Of a stretch of 64,000 nt of DNA, positions 42,492 to 50,266 are shown piece after piece (position 1 is the stretch's first letter; the number at the start of each line of letters is the position of its first letter). Under the pieces are notes generated by a model. It was not told the DNA's origin. It ran no database searches and worked only from the letters and a program-made list of their open reading frames with translations. A program made the translations under genes and the position numbers. This DNA comes from an uncultured Oscillospiraceae bacterium (lineage in GTDB: Bacteria; Bacillota; Clostridia; Oscillospirales; Oscillospiraceae), in assembly GCA_910588105.1 (NCBI GenBank), contig CAJUQD010000010.1, positions 1 to 64,000 on the forward strand. Direction: 5' to 3'.

Positions 42492-42641
42492 TTATTCCCC
42501 TTCGATATAAAGCTCCTCCGTCTCCTGCTGCGCCCGGATCAGCAGCGCCCGGGCCTCCATCCCCTTCCCCCTGTCCAGCAAATCAATCGCCTTTGTCGCC
42601 GCCCGGAACAGTGTCAGGTACATTTCTTGATAATCCGCCAT
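42492..42641 (-). CDS. Small protein of unknown function, paralogue of 8970
   Basis: 49 residues from ATG 42641, with GAGGTG seven bases upstream. It shares MYLTLFRAATKA, ARALLIRAQ and QQETEELYI with the 58-residue protein at 8970. Predicted as two helices, soluble. It has its own consensus-like promoter and is transcribed away from two ribbon-helix-helix genes, echoing the XRE-linked arrangement of its paralogue. No function recognised. Confidence 0.78.
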   Translation of the reverse strand: MADYQEMYLTLFRAATKAIDLLDRGKGMEARALLIRAQQETEELYIEGE

Positions 42642-42659
42642 ATTTTTCACCTCTAACAG

Positions 42660-42688
42660 ATCATAACACATATAAGTTGTTATTACAA
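42660..42688 (-). promoter_or_regulatory. Promoter of the 49-residue gene
   Basis: TTGTAA (42688-42683), 17 bases, TATGAT (42665-42660) with an upstream TG, on the minus strand. Confidence 0.8.
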
Positions 42689-42700
42689 TTTATTTACCGC

Positions 42701-42729
42701 TTAAAACTTGTTTAATTTTATCTTATAAA
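42701..42729 (+). promoter_or_regulatory. Probable promoter of the ribbon-helix-helix pair
   Basis: TTAAAA (42701-42706), 17 bases, TATAAA (42724-42729). It is back to back with the divergent promoter at 42660-42688. Confidence 0.5.
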
Positions 42730-42771
42730 TACCATAGGAAATAAGTTAGAATTCTGTTGGGGTGATGGAAC

Positions 42772-42957
42772 ATGCCGTTTGGTCCGAATAATATTCAACG
42801 AAAGGGCGAAGCCGCCTATAAAACGATATATCTGCGCCAGCGCACCATTGACAAAATCGAAAAGCTGGCGGCGGAAAACGAAACCAGCTTCAATGCCATT
42901 GTTGTGAGCATGATTGAACAGTGCCTGAAGGATTATGACAGCGAAACGCACGAATAA
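42772..42957 (+). CDS. Ribbon-helix-helix protein (Arc type), first of two
   Basis: 61 residues. KTIYLRQRTIDKIEKLAAENETSFNAIVVSMIEQCLKD fits an Arc/MetJ ribbon-helix-helix: a short strand, then two helices joined at NETSFN. Arc-type dimers bind DNA through the strand, so this is probably a small repressor. GGGGTGATGG precedes the start. It shares most of its sequence with the gene at 42987. The adjoining divergent gene is the natural target. Confidence 0.8.
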   Translation: MPFGPNNIQRKGEAAYKTIYLRQRTIDKIEKLAAENETSFNAIVVSMIEQCLKDYDSETHE

Positions 42958-42986
42958 GCTCTCCCTTGCCTCATGAGGTGAATAGG

Positions 42987-43172
42987 ATGCCGTTTCAGCC
43001 AAAAAAGACGCGAAACAAGGTGGAATCCGCTTATAAAAGCATTTACCTGCGCCAAACTGTCATTCACGAGCTCAACGCCCTCGCGGCCAAGCACAACACC
43101 AGCTTTAACAATATTGCCGCCACCATGATTGACCAGTGCCTGGAAGAAATACACAACGAACAGTCCGAATAG
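42987..43172 (+). CDS. Ribbon-helix-helix protein (Arc type), second of two
   Basis: 61 residues from ATG 42987 (GAGGTG six bases upstream; an earlier in-frame ATG at 42966 lacks a site). It is the tandem duplicate of the gene 30 bases upstream: SAYKSIYLRQTVIHELNALAAKHNTSFNNIAATMIDQCLEE. Equal length and the same N-terminal MPF start show duplication, while divergence indicates an old event. The two could form hetero-dimers. A terminator follows directly. Confidence 0.8.
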   Translation: MPFQPKKTRNKVESAYKSIYLRQTVIHELNALAAKHNTSFNNIAATMIDQCLEEIHNEQSE

Positions 43173-43206
43173 AAACATCCCTGCCTTTGCGGCAGGGATG
43201 TTTTGC
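43173..43206 (+). terminator. Terminator of the ribbon-helix-helix pair
   Basis: Stem ACATCCCTGCC / GGCAGGGATGT with TTTT, directly after the stop. Confidence 0.92.
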
Positions 43207-43340
43207 ACTCTGCGGCACTGAGGCGCGGCCCCGGGGGCCGGGCTGCGGGCGGTGTCCGGGCACGGGCGGCAGCGCAAATAGGGGCAGCCGCGTCGAAGGC
43301 GCCGCGCGCCGGAAGGGCGCGCACCCACTCCCGTACCGGG

Positions 43341-43472
43341 CTCCCCCGCAGAACCGGGGGATTCTCAAGGGGGAGACCGTCCTGAGAGCGCAGCCCGCCC
43401 TGTGGGCTGTGCGAACCGGCGGCCTCCCCCTTGGGCGTGCCTTTGGGTGCTTTCTGCACGGGCAGAAAGTAC
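43341..43472 (-). repeat. Family C repeat, copy C2 (inverted)
   Basis: Read on the minus strand it starts with GTACTTTCTGCCCGTGCAGAAAGCAC, close to the hairpin of C1 (written here as two arms around CCGT), and continues with GGCCGCCGGTTCGC and CCCCCTTGAGAATCCCCCGG, matching C1 in order. Both are 132 bases. The intervening GC-rich sequence 43207-43340 shows no gene. Confidence 0.7.
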
Positions 43473-43546
43473 CCCGCCGGAGGCCAAGGGGGAAACCCCC
43501 CCAAAATACCCGGGGACTCCCCAAATATTTCGGCAACAAAACGGGC

Positions 43547-43575
43547 TTGTATTTTCCAATAAAATAGAATACAAT
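43547..43575 (+). promoter_or_regulatory. Promoter of the Asp23-YloV operon
   Basis: TTGTAT (43547-43552), 17 bases, TACAAT (43570-43575), 60 bases before the first gene. Confidence 0.75.
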
Positions 43576-43635
43576 ATGGGGAGCGAATGAAATAGAAACG
43601 GCAGCCCCCTTGCGCGCAAAGAAAGGAAGGTTCCC

Positions 43636-43986
43636 ATGAAAATACAGACTGAAAAGGGTCTCGTCCGGCTGACCAGCGACGTGTACTCCAACCTCACCGG
43701 CGCGGTAGCCACCAGCTGCTACGGCGTGAAGGGCATGGCGTTCCGCTCCAAGACCGACGGGCTGGTCCACCTGCTGCGGCGGGAATCCATGTCCAAGGGC
43801 GTGAAGATCGTCTACAACAACGACCAGTCCATCTCCATCTACCTGCACATCATCGTAGACAATGGGGTGAACCTGGTGGCGGTGGGCCAGTCCATCCAGA
43901 ACGAAGTGAAGTACAACGTCCACCGCCTCACCGGGGTGGAGGTGCGCAGCGTCAACGTCTGCGTGGATTCCATGGTGATCGGTTAA
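43636..43986 (+). CDS. Asp23/Gls24 family protein
   Basis: 116 residues. It matches the Asp23 (YloU-like) family: an N-terminal strand-helix (GLVRLTSDVYSNLTGAVATSCYGVKGMA), a central region with VYNNDQSISIYLHIIVDNGVNLVAVGQSIQNEVKYNV, and VRSVNVCVDSMVI at the end. In Firmicutes these proteins are linked to envelope stress, and YloU is encoded next to YloV as here. AAAGGAAGG precedes the start. Confidence 0.92.
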   Translation: MKIQTEKGLVRLTSDVYSNLTGAVATSCYGVKGMAFRSKTDGLVHLLRRESMSKGVKIVYNNDQSISIYLHIIVDNGVNLVAVGQSIQNEVKYNVHRLTGVEVRSVNVCVDSMVIG

Positions 43987-44016
43987 ACCGGCCCAGAAAG
44001 AGAGGATATCCAAACT

Positions 44017-45693
44017 ATGGTAGACATCATCGACGGCGCGCTGTTTCAGCGCATGGTGATCCACGGCTCCGCCTCCATCAGCGTCCAGAAGCAGGCCATC
44101 AACGACCTGAACGTATTCCCCGTCCCTGACGGGGATACCGGCACCAACATGTCCTTGACCATCGGCACCGCCGCCGCCGAGGCGAAGAAGAAACCGGCCC
44201 AGTCCATCGGCAAGGCCGCCTCCGTCAACGCTTCCGCCCTGCTCCGGGGGGCCCGGGGCAACTCGGGGGTCATCCTGTCCCTGCTGTTCCGGGGTGTGTC
44301 CAAGGGGCTGAAGGAACAGGACGAGGCGGACGGCATTGCCTTTGCCGCCGCTTTGAGCGAGGGCGTATCCGCCGCCTACAAGGCGGTGATGAAGCCCGCC
44401 GAGGGCACCATTTTAACGGTGTCCCGCCTGGCCGCCGCCAAGGCGTCCCAGGCCGCCCAGGAGCACAACAGCGTAGAGGCGGTGCTGGAGGCCGCCATCG
44501 CCGAAGGCCAGATTGCCCTGGCGGACACGGTGAACCAGAACCCGGTGCTGAAGAAGGCCGGCGTGGTGGATGCGGGGGGCAAGGGCTTTTTGTGCATCCT
44601 CCAGGGGATGCTGGACGAGCTGCGGGGCCTGCCCGTCCCGGAGGAGGAGGACAGCGGGCTGCCCGCCAAGGAGAGCGCCGATTTCGCCGCTTTGTCCGAG
44701 GAAGACATTACCTTCACCTTCGACACGGTGTTCATCGTGCGCAAAACGGCTGATAAATCCATCGACCCCTTCCGCGCCTACCTGAACAGCATCGGCGACA
44801 GCCTGGTCATCGGCGAGGACGACGAGTCCTTCAAGGTCCACGTCCACACCGACATCCCCGGCGCGGCTCTGAGCGAGGCCCAGAAATACGGCACCCTGGA
44901 ACTGGCCAAGATCGAGAACATGCGCACCCAGGCCGAGGAGCTGGCCGCAGGCAAAAAAGCCCAGTCCACCGACGACCTGGAGCAGGTGGAGGCCGAACTG
45001 GAGGGTCGGGGGGACGCCGTCGCCGCCCCGGAGAAGAAGTACGGTGTGGTAGCCGTGTGCGCCGGGGAGGGCATGTCCAGCGTATTCAAGGACCTGGGGG
45101 TGGACGGCGTCATCTCCGGCGGCCAGACTATGAATCCCTCCACCGAGGATATCTGCCGGGAGATCGCCCGCACCCCCGCCGAGGTGGTGTTCGTGCTGCC
45201 CAACAACAAGAATATCATCATGGCCGCCCAGCAGTGCGTGGGCCTCATTGAGGGCAAAGAGGTGGTGGTGGTGCCCACCCGCACCGTGCCCCAAGGCATC
45301 TCCGCCATGCTGGTGCTGGATCCGGAGGCTGACGCCGAATCCAACGCCGCCGCCATGGAGGAGGCCCGCAAAAATGTGCGCACCTCTGAGATCACCTACG
45401 CCGCCCGGGACTCCGACTTCGACGGCTTTAAGATCCATGAAGGGGACTACATGGCCCTTGCCGAGGGCCAGCTCTTCGCCACCGATCAGGACATCGGCAG
45501 GCTTCTGACCCATCTGGCCCAGTCGGGCAGCCAGCAGAACGCCGAGTTCATCAGCATCTTCTACGGTGAGGACGTGACGGAGGAGCAGGCAGGCGAGGCC
45601 CTGTCCATCTTCCAGAAGGAGTGTCCCAACGCCGAGATCACCCTGCTGTCCGGTGGCCAGCCTGTGTACTATTATATGATCTCCGCGGAATGA
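44017..45693 (+). CDS. DAK2-domain fatty-acid-kinase-like protein (YloV)
   Basis: 558 residues. The N-terminal DAK2 (DhaL) kinase domain (about 1-200) has the metal/ADP loop VFPVPDGDTGTNMSLT and GARGNSGVILSLLFRG. The middle and C-terminal part (about 215-555) is the FakA/YloV-specific region with a DegV-related end (SGGQTMNPSTEDI, FVLPNNKNIIMAAQQ). FakA kinases phosphorylate fatty acids bound to FakB (DegV) proteins; no FakB lies nearby. The gene follows Asp23 by 30 bases. The 3' region has a GC hairpin at 45697-45722, then a T-tailed terminator. Confidence 0.9.
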   Translation: MVDIIDGALFQRMVIHGSASISVQKQAINDLNVFPVPDGDTGTNMSLTIGTAAAEAKKKPAQSIGKAASVNASALLRGARGNSGVILSLLFRGVSKGLKEQDEADGIAFAAALSEGVSAAYKAVMKPAEGTILTVSRLAAAKASQAAQEHNSVEAVLEAAIAEGQIALADTVNQNPVLKKAGVVDAGGKGFLCILQGMLDELRGLPVPEEEDSGLPAKESADFAALSEEDITFTFDTVFIVRKTADKSIDPFRAYLNSIGDSLVIGEDDESFKVHVHTDIPGAALSEAQKYGTLELAKIENMRTQAEELAAGKKAQSTDDLEQVEAELEGRGDAVAAPEKKYGVVAVCAGEGMSSVFKDLGVDGVISGGQTMNPSTEDICREIARTPAEVVFVLPNNKNIIMAAQQCVGLIEGKEVVVVPTRTVPQGISAMLVLDPEADAESNAAAMEEARKNVRTSEITYAARDSDFDGFKIHEGDYMALAEGQLFATDQDIGRLLTHLAQSGSQQNAEFISIFYGEDVTEEQAGEALSIFQKECPNAEITLLSGGQPVYYYMISAE

Positions 45694-45855
45694 CCTCGCG
45701 GAAAAGGGCTTTGCCCTTTTCTGCGAAAGGGTTTGCACCCCGGCTGCGCGCCCTGGGGGCACGCTTGCGCTCCGGGAGGCATTTTCGGGGCCGTCCCTGA
45801 AATGGATTTCATTTAATTTCGCCGCCTGCGGGCGGCGGAACCCTGCCAGACGTTC

Positions 45856-45893
45856 AAAAACTTCCCCGGACAGGTTCCGGGGAAGTTTTTTTG
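45856..45893 (+). terminator. Terminator downstream of yloV
   Basis: Stem AAAAACTTCCCCGGA / TCCGGGGAAGTTTTT with a T run of seven. The stretch 45724-45855 before it is GC-rich and contains no gene. Confidence 0.9.
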
Positions 45894-45911
45894 CAAAAAT
45901 GTAAAATACGC

Positions 45912-45964
45912 TTGACACGAAATGTAAAGCGTGCTATACTCCATCTTGTAAAGCAAACTTTACA
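45912..45964 (+). promoter_or_regulatory. Promoter and operator of the XRE membrane operon
   Basis: TTGACA (45912-45917), 17 bases, TATACT (45935-45940) with upstream TG. A perfect inverted repeat TGTAAAG-CAAA-CTTTACA lies at 45947-45964, just past the start point. Extra copies of TGTAAA occur at about 45900 and 45923, so the downstream XRE protein probably binds here. Confidence 0.82.
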
Positions 45965-45981
45965 TCCAAAGGAGGGCTGAC

Positions 45982-46185
45982 ATGGAAAACCGCATCGCCG
46001 AGCTGCGCAAAGCCCGGCGCATCTCCCAGGCGGAGCTGGCCGAGGCGGTGGCTGTCACCCGGCAGACCATCATCTCGCTGGAGAGCGGGCGCTACAACGC
46101 CTCGCTCCTGCTGGCCCACAAGATCGCCAAATACTTTGACACCACCATCGAGGACATTTTCCTGTTTGAGGAGGAAGAACCATGA
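45982..46185 (+). CDS. Small XRE-family regulator
   Basis: 67 residues, one Cro/CI helix-turn-helix (IAELRKARRISQAELAEAVAVTRQTIISLESGRYNAS) plus a short tail (FDTTIEDIFLFEEE). This minimal form is widespread in Firmicutes and is usually co-transcribed with small membrane proteins, as here. Its stop overlaps the next gene by four bases. It is likely to repress its own operon through the TGTAAAG palindrome. Preceded by AAAGGAGGG. Confidence 0.92.
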   Translation: MENRIAELRKARRISQAELAEAVAVTRQTIISLESGRYNASLLLAHKIAKYFDTTIEDIFLFEEEEP

Positions 46186-46424
46186 GGTGCAACTGTAATT
46201 TTAACATCAACCCCGCCTTTGCCGCCGGCGTCACCCTGCTGTGGATCAGCCTGCTCATCCGAAACGTGCTGGAGCTGGGGGGCCCTGCGGCGGCCGCGGC
46301 CCATCTCCTGTCCGGCGCGGCCTGCGCGCTATTGCTGATCGGCCTGCTGTACGGCTCCCCTAAGACCCGGCCCGTGTTCGATAAATTCCACGCCTTCAAG
46401 CGCCGGCTCTTGGGCCGGGAATAA
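46182..46424 (+). CDS. Small membrane protein, unknown
   Basis: 80 residues with two hydrophobic helices (about 13-31 and 38-58) and a basic C-terminal end (KFHAFKRRLLGRE). An N-terminal CNCNFN stretch has two closely spaced cysteines. It is translated by coupling to the XRE gene (ATGA). No family recognised; its constant association with an XRE regulator suggests a regulated envelope role. Confidence 0.75.
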   Translation: MRCNCNFNINPAFAAGVTLLWISLLIRNVLELGGPAAAAAHLLSGAACALLLIGLLYGSPKTRPVFDKFHAFKRRLLGRE

Positions 46425-46436
46425 GGAGGAACCCCT

Positions 46437-46898
46437 ATGATGCTGCACATATTTGATACGTCCGACTATGAGCGCTCCCTGCGCCGCCGCCGTCTGGCGG
46501 GCTTCGGCCTGCTGGCGGTGGGGCTGACGGGCCTTGTCTGCTACCTCCTGCTGATTCATGACAGCGATGTGCTGCCCGCCTTTGCCCGGGGCTTCTACCT
46601 GGGCGGCTCCAGCGGCATCGCCATCGGCTCGGTGTTCCTGCTGGTGCGGATGCAGTACCTGCTCACCCACCCGGCGACCCGGAAGAAGGCCAAGATCCAG
46701 GAGCAGGATGAGCGGGAGAAGGCCATCCTCAACCAGTCCTACCAATTCGCCGGGATGTTCACCTTCTTCGCCGCCGCATGCTCCATGTTCGTGCTGGTGG
46801 CGGTGAGCATGGAGGCCGCCCTGGCGGTGCTGGGGGTGGTGGCGGTGTACGCCGTTGTCTGGCTCATCGCTAACCTCTACCTGTCCAAAAAGCTGTGA
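46437..46898 (+). CDS. Membrane protein, unknown (four helices)
   Basis: 153 residues with four hydrophobic helices (about 20-40, 50-72, 103-120, 125-147). A cytoplasmic loop of about 30 residues in the middle is charged (ATRKKAKIQEQDEREKAILNQS). The layout resembles DUF2178-like proteins often encoded with small XRE regulators, but that is a guess. It begins 12 bases after the previous gene with TAAGGAGG, and its stop overlaps the next start. Confidence 0.75.
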   Translation: MMLHIFDTSDYERSLRRRRLAGFGLLAVGLTGLVCYLLLIHDSDVLPAFARGFYLGGSSGIAIGSVFLLVRMQYLLTHPATRKKAKIQEQDEREKAILNQSYQFAGMFTFFAAACSMFVLVAVSMEAALAVLGVVAVYAVVWLIANLYLSKKL

Positions 46899-47803
46899 GC
46901 GTCCGGTATCTCACCTTAAACATCACCCCCGGGCTGGCGGGGCTGGAGGTGAATACCCTCCTGCGCCGCCGCTTGGGCTTGTCCGGCACAGTGCTGCGGC
47001 GGATCAAGTGGCTGGAGGACGGCATCACCTTGGACGGGGCGCGGGTAAACGTCCGCGTTCGGGCCAAAGAGGGGCAGACGCTGGCCGTCCGGTTGACGGA
47101 CCCAGAGCTCACCTCCGGCGTGGCGCCCATCCCCGGCCCGCTGGACATCGTGTACGAGGACGGGGATCTAGCGGTGCTCAACAAGGCCCCCGGGGTGCTG
47201 GTCCACCCCGGCCACGGCCACTTTGACGATACCCTGGGTAATTTTCTGATGTATCACTACAAAATCACCGGGGAGGAATCGGATTTCCACCCCGTCCACC
47301 GGCTGGACAAGGGCACCTCCGGGCTGGTCGTCATAGCCAAGCATCCCCACGCCCAGGAGAAACTGAAAAAACAGCTCCACTCCGGGGCCTTCCGCCGGGT
47401 GTACCTGGCCGTCTGCGACGGCGCGCCCCCCGCCCTCTCCGGCATGATCAACGCCCCCATCGGCCAGACAGAGGGCTCTCTCATGGCCCGGGAGGTGCGC
47501 CCGGACGGCCAACCCGCCCGCACCCGCTATAAAGTGGTGCGCCCCCTGGGATCCCGCACTCTTTTAGAGCTGGGGCTGGACACGGGCCGCACCCACCAGA
47601 TCCGGGTCCACATGGCCTACATTGGCTGTCCCCTCACCGGGGATTTCCTGTACGGCAGGCCGGATCCTGCGCTGATTGCCCGCCCCGCCCTCCACTCAGC
47701 AGAGCTGGAGCTGGCCCACCCGGTCACCGGGGAGCGGCTGCGCTTCGCCGCCCCCCTGCCCGCCGATATGGCGGCGCTGATTCCAAAGGAGGATATTCCA
47801 TGA
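46895..47803 (+). CDS. RluA-family pseudouridine synthase
   Basis: 302 residues, start GTG 46895 overlapping the previous stop (GTGA). An S4-like N-terminal RNA-binding segment (about 15-75) precedes the catalytic domain with the active-site Asp in VHRLDKGTSGLVVIAK. Other family motifs follow (RVYLAVCDG, LGLDTGRTHQIRVHMAYIGCPLTGD). RluC/RluD-type enzymes modify 23S rRNA; the exact site cannot be told from sequence. It is coupled with the XRE operon upstream and a small membrane gene downstream. Confidence 0.92.
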   Translation: MSVRYLTLNITPGLAGLEVNTLLRRRLGLSGTVLRRIKWLEDGITLDGARVNVRVRAKEGQTLAVRLTDPELTSGVAPIPGPLDIVYEDGDLAVLNKAPGVLVHPGHGHFDDTLGNFLMYHYKITGEESDFHPVHRLDKGTSGLVVIAKHPHAQEKLKKQLHSGAFRRVYLAVCDGAPPALSGMINAPIGQTEGSLMAREVRPDGQPARTRYKVVRPLGSRTLLELGLDTGRTHQIRVHMAYIGCPLTGDFLYGRPDPALIARPALHSAELELAHPVTGERLRFAAPLPADMAALIPKEDIP

Positions 47804-47979
47804 AAAATTTACAGCTTGCAAGCATTTTGACGCTGTTCCTGTCGGTGATGCTGTGGACGGCGGGGCGGGTCTTTTTCACCCTGCCTGACTGGGCGGTGCG
47901 GGTCAACGGCGTTATCATGGTGATTACCATGGCGCTGCTGGTGTTTTCCACCGTCCGGCTTAAAATTAAGAATTCATGA
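47800..47979 (+). CDS. Small two-helix membrane protein
   Basis: 59 residues starting at an ATG that overlaps the pseudouridine synthase stop (ATGA), with AAAGGAGG upstream. Two hydrophobic helices (about 5-22 and 34-52) and a basic end (RLKIKNS). Strong ribosome site and coupling support a real gene. No family recognised. Confidence 0.72.
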   Translation: MKNLQLASILTLFLSVMLWTAGRVFFTLPDWAVRVNGVIMVITMALLVFSTVRLKIKNS

Positions 47980-47996
47980 AAATGGCTGGTCTCATA

Positions 47997-48026
47997 TTGA
48001 CAGGTTTATACAGTTTATAATATAAT
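47997..48026 (+). promoter_or_regulatory. Promoter of the first DUF6440-like gene
   Basis: TTGACA (47997-48002), 18 bases, TATAAT (48021-48026). Confidence 0.8.
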
Positions 48027-48055
48027 ATTATAAATTAAAACAAGGAGGGAGACCC

Positions 48056-48238
48056 ATGGCAAAAAACGACCGCTTTCAAGTCATCCACTCGGAGGGCAAC
48101 GGCCTCACCGGCCCTCAGCTTACGGTGCTGATGGACACCGCCACGGGGGTACAGTACCTGCTTGCCCAGTCCGGCTACGCGGGCGGGCTGTGCCCCCTGG
48201 TGGATCAAGAGGGCGGGCCCCTCAAGTGGGAAGTGTAA
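48056..48238 (+). CDS. Small DUF6440-like protein, first copy
   Basis: 60 residues. DRFQVIHSEGNGLTG, TGVQYLLAQSGYAGGLCPLVD and a final GGPLKW match the DUF6440 pattern of small beta-rich proteins common in Clostridia. It is duplicated 206 bases downstream. Function unknown. ACAAGGAGGG precedes the ATG, and a strong promoter serves it alone. Confidence 0.78.
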   Translation: MAKNDRFQVIHSEGNGLTGPQLTVLMDTATGVQYLLAQSGYAGGLCPLVDQEGGPLKWEV

Positions 48239-48298
48239 GTCCTTTTTCCCGCAGGCCCGTCCGGCAGCTGTACCGATTCTGCGCAGCGGCCCTATTGC

Positions 48299-48332
48299 GG
48301 AGGAAGTCCGGGGATTTCCCCGAACTTCCTCC
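48299..48332 (+). terminator. Hairpin between the two DUF6440-like genes
   Basis: Long stem (GGAGGAAGT...ACTTCCTCC with inner CGGGGA/TCCCCG) but no T run behind it. Possibly a transcript-stabilising or weak terminator structure. Confidence 0.45.
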
Positions 48333-48369
48333 ATAACGTTAAGAATTCCTAAGGAAAGCGCAGGTTCTG

Positions 48370-48398
48370 TTGACATCTCAGCGCGATCAATTCATAAT
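48370..48398 (+). promoter_or_regulatory. Promoter of the second DUF6440-like gene
   Basis: TTGACA (48370-48375), 17 bases, CATAAT (48393-48398). Confidence 0.72.
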
Positions 48399-48443
48399 GT
48401 CCCTGGATTCTTTGGATCAAAAGCTGAGAAAGGAAGAGTGAAC

Positions 48444-48626
48444 ATGTCGAAGAATGACCGCTTTCAAATCGTCCAGGAGGAGGGCAACGCCCTGACCTCG
48501 AACCATCGCATGGTGCTGGCGGATGCCACCACCGGCGTGCAGTACCTGTTCGTAAAAGACGGCTACGCGGGCGGACTGTGCCCCCTGGTGGACCGGGACG
48601 GCAAGCCCCTGACTTGGGATAAGTAA
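48444..48626 (+). CDS. Small DUF6440-like protein, second copy
   Basis: 60 residues from ATG 48444 (AAAGGAAGAG upstream). It is a paralogue of the gene at 48056: DRFQIVQEEGNALTS, TGVQYLFVKDGYAGGLCPLVDRDGKPL. Equal length, with about half the residues shared in the variable parts. It has its own promoter, so the copies may be expressed under different conditions. Confidence 0.78.
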   Translation: MSKNDRFQIVQEEGNALTSNHRMVLADATTGVQYLFVKDGYAGGLCPLVDRDGKPLTWDK

Positions 48627-48644
48627 GAACTGCGGAACCGCGGG

Positions 48645-48807
48645 CTAGGCGCCGTCTGAAAATTGACAATTTGCCCAGCGGCAAGGAATTTTTTCGCCGA
48701 GCAAGGCGATTTGGCGCAGAAATACTTTGTGTATTTCAAGGCAAGCAACGCGGTTCGGCGGAAAAAGGCCCGCCGATTGGGCGTGCTGACAATTTTTAAA
48801 CAAGCCC
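48645..48807 (+). mobile_element. MITE-like element, family B, copy B1
   Basis: 163 bases with imperfect terminal inverted repeats (GGCGCCGTCTGAAAATTG and, inverted, GGGCTTGTTTAAAAATTG) and TA at both outer edges. The centre carries the palindrome GAAATACTTTGTGTATTTC. A second copy in opposite orientation is at 55207-55370. It encodes nothing. TA duplication and size suggest a MITE of the IS630/Tc1 type. Confidence 0.75.
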
Positions 48808-48829
48808 TAAATCAGCAAGAGCGATTTGC

Positions 48830-48960
48830 GAGAGGTTTTGCGCCAAAATGCGGCGCAATTTTGCAGGAATAATTGTGTTTATTTCAAGAAATTGCAACAA
48901 AATTCTGGTGCAAAATATCTGCAAAGCGCCGCAGGTGTATTTAATCAGTGCTTCCCTAAG
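48830..48960 (+). repeat. Diverged element related to family B
   Basis: It directly follows B1 and contains ATAATTGTGTTTATTTCAAG, similar to the centre of B1, and ends in TTAATCAGTGCTTCCCTAA, which looks like another terminal repeat. AT-rich against the GC-rich background. No gene. The stretch 48961-49137 is also empty. Confidence 0.4.
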
Positions 48961-49137
48961 ACCAACGTGGAGCAAAAGCGGGGAGGCCCCACGGGGATCG
49001 GACAGCTTTTGTGGAATCGGAGGGCTTGGAACCGCGCCGCGAATAGGCGCAGCATGATCTGGAAACGCGGATAAGCGGACGGCGAGGACGCTTGGGCCGC
49101 AGCGGGGCCGGACGCAGGGGCGCATCGCGGGGCAAAC

Positions 49138-49170
49138 AAAAAAGTCCGGGAAACTTTCCCGGACTTTTTA
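49138..49170. terminator. Bidirectional terminator
   Basis: Stem AAAGTCCGGG / CCCGGACTTT with A and T runs on either side, so it works on both strands; it lies 36 bases beyond the stop of the minus-strand membrane gene. Confidence 0.85.
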
Positions 49171-49205
49171 TTCTGTGGAAACAGCCACGACCCTGCCGGG
49201 TTTTA

Positions 49206-49976
49206 TCAGCATAGGGACACCCCAGCCCCAATCAGGCCCACTGCGGTGAGCTCCAGCATGGTTGGAAAGGCCCATTCCATTGGGGTAGAGGACACATCAA
49301 AATAAACGAACATACTTGAGATTTTCAGCGCCATCATCAGCGCGCACAGGCTGAGGACATACACCGCCCGCCACCGGCGGTCAACGGCGCGGGCGTTCAC
49401 CAGCCCCGCCACACCCGCTGCCGCCAGCAGCGCGGCAACGCCTTTGAAGAACAGCGCATTGAGTTCCCCGGCATACATCCCCGCCAAAATGGGACCGTCG
49501 CCGGTGAAGGGCATATGGACAGGCCCGCACAGCATCCACCACATAATTCCCATCGTTATCACCAATATTGCCAGCATAACGGCAGCCGGCTTTGGCAAGG
49601 GCGGGTTTTTATCCCCCTTCCGCCGCCGGAACCAAAGCAGGGGCACAACCACCCCCACCGCCAGAAAGACACGGTACAACGGGAAGCCGGTGGAGAACAG
49701 GCTTTTCCAAACGACGCGCAATGCTTCCAACCCAAATTTTTTGGAACTCAGCACGGGAATCACGGCGCAGGCGGCCAAAACGACGAACACACCCAGCCAA
49801 ACGCAATAGGATTGGGGCCGGACAAATTTCTTTGCCGCTTTCTGCGGCCGCTCCGCACCGGCGAAAGACGGCGCCCCCGCCTTATCCCCATAGTCAGCGA
49901 CAACGTTCTCCGCCTCCCCCTGGGGCAAGTACCAATGGGCCCACCAGGACAGCCGCGCCATATCGTTTTTTCCCAT
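49206..49976 (-). CDS. Membrane protein, unknown (about six helices)
   Basis: 256 residues. A soluble N-terminus of about 55 residues (WWAHWYLPQGEAENVVADYGD) resembles the start of HAAS-type domains. About six hydrophobic helices follow (58-78, 97-113, 130-150, 172-192, 200-222, 233-254). Codon use is less GC-biased than in neighbours. CAGGGAGGG precedes the ATG. A possible promoter (TTGACT - 16 - TACAAT, 50153-50126) would give a leader of about 145 bases. No function recognised. Confidence 0.7.
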   Translation of the reverse strand: MGKNDMARLSWWAHWYLPQGEAENVVADYGDKAGAPSFAGAERPQKAAKKFVRPQSYCVWLGVFVVLAACAVIPVLSSKKFGLEALRVVWKSLFSTGFPLYRVFLAVGVVVPLLWFRRRKGDKNPPLPKPAAVMLAILVITMGIMWWMLCGPVHMPFTGDGPILAGMYAGELNALFFKGVAALLAAAGVAGLVNARAVDRRWRAVYVLSLCALMMALKISSMFVYFDVSSTPMEWAFPTMLELTAVGLIGAGVSLC

Positions 49977-50266
49977 AGAAAACTCCCTCCCTGTATCCAG
50001 TGTTGAAAAAACACCGCCAGCAATACGGCATCCGTTATTCTACCGCAAAAAGGCAATTACGCTATCAATGGTGTAATGCGGGATATAAAAGGGATGGGGC
50101 TCAAAATCACTTCTCTTTCAATATTATTGTACCACAGCCCCTGTAAAAGTCAACACATAATATTTTTTGCGTCGCCCCTAATTTGTCCAAAAAGGCGGGG
50201 CGCCCCGGCGGCTGCGCCCCCCAGGCGCATAAATTCCCCTTCCCTTTTCCACGGAAATCGGGTATA

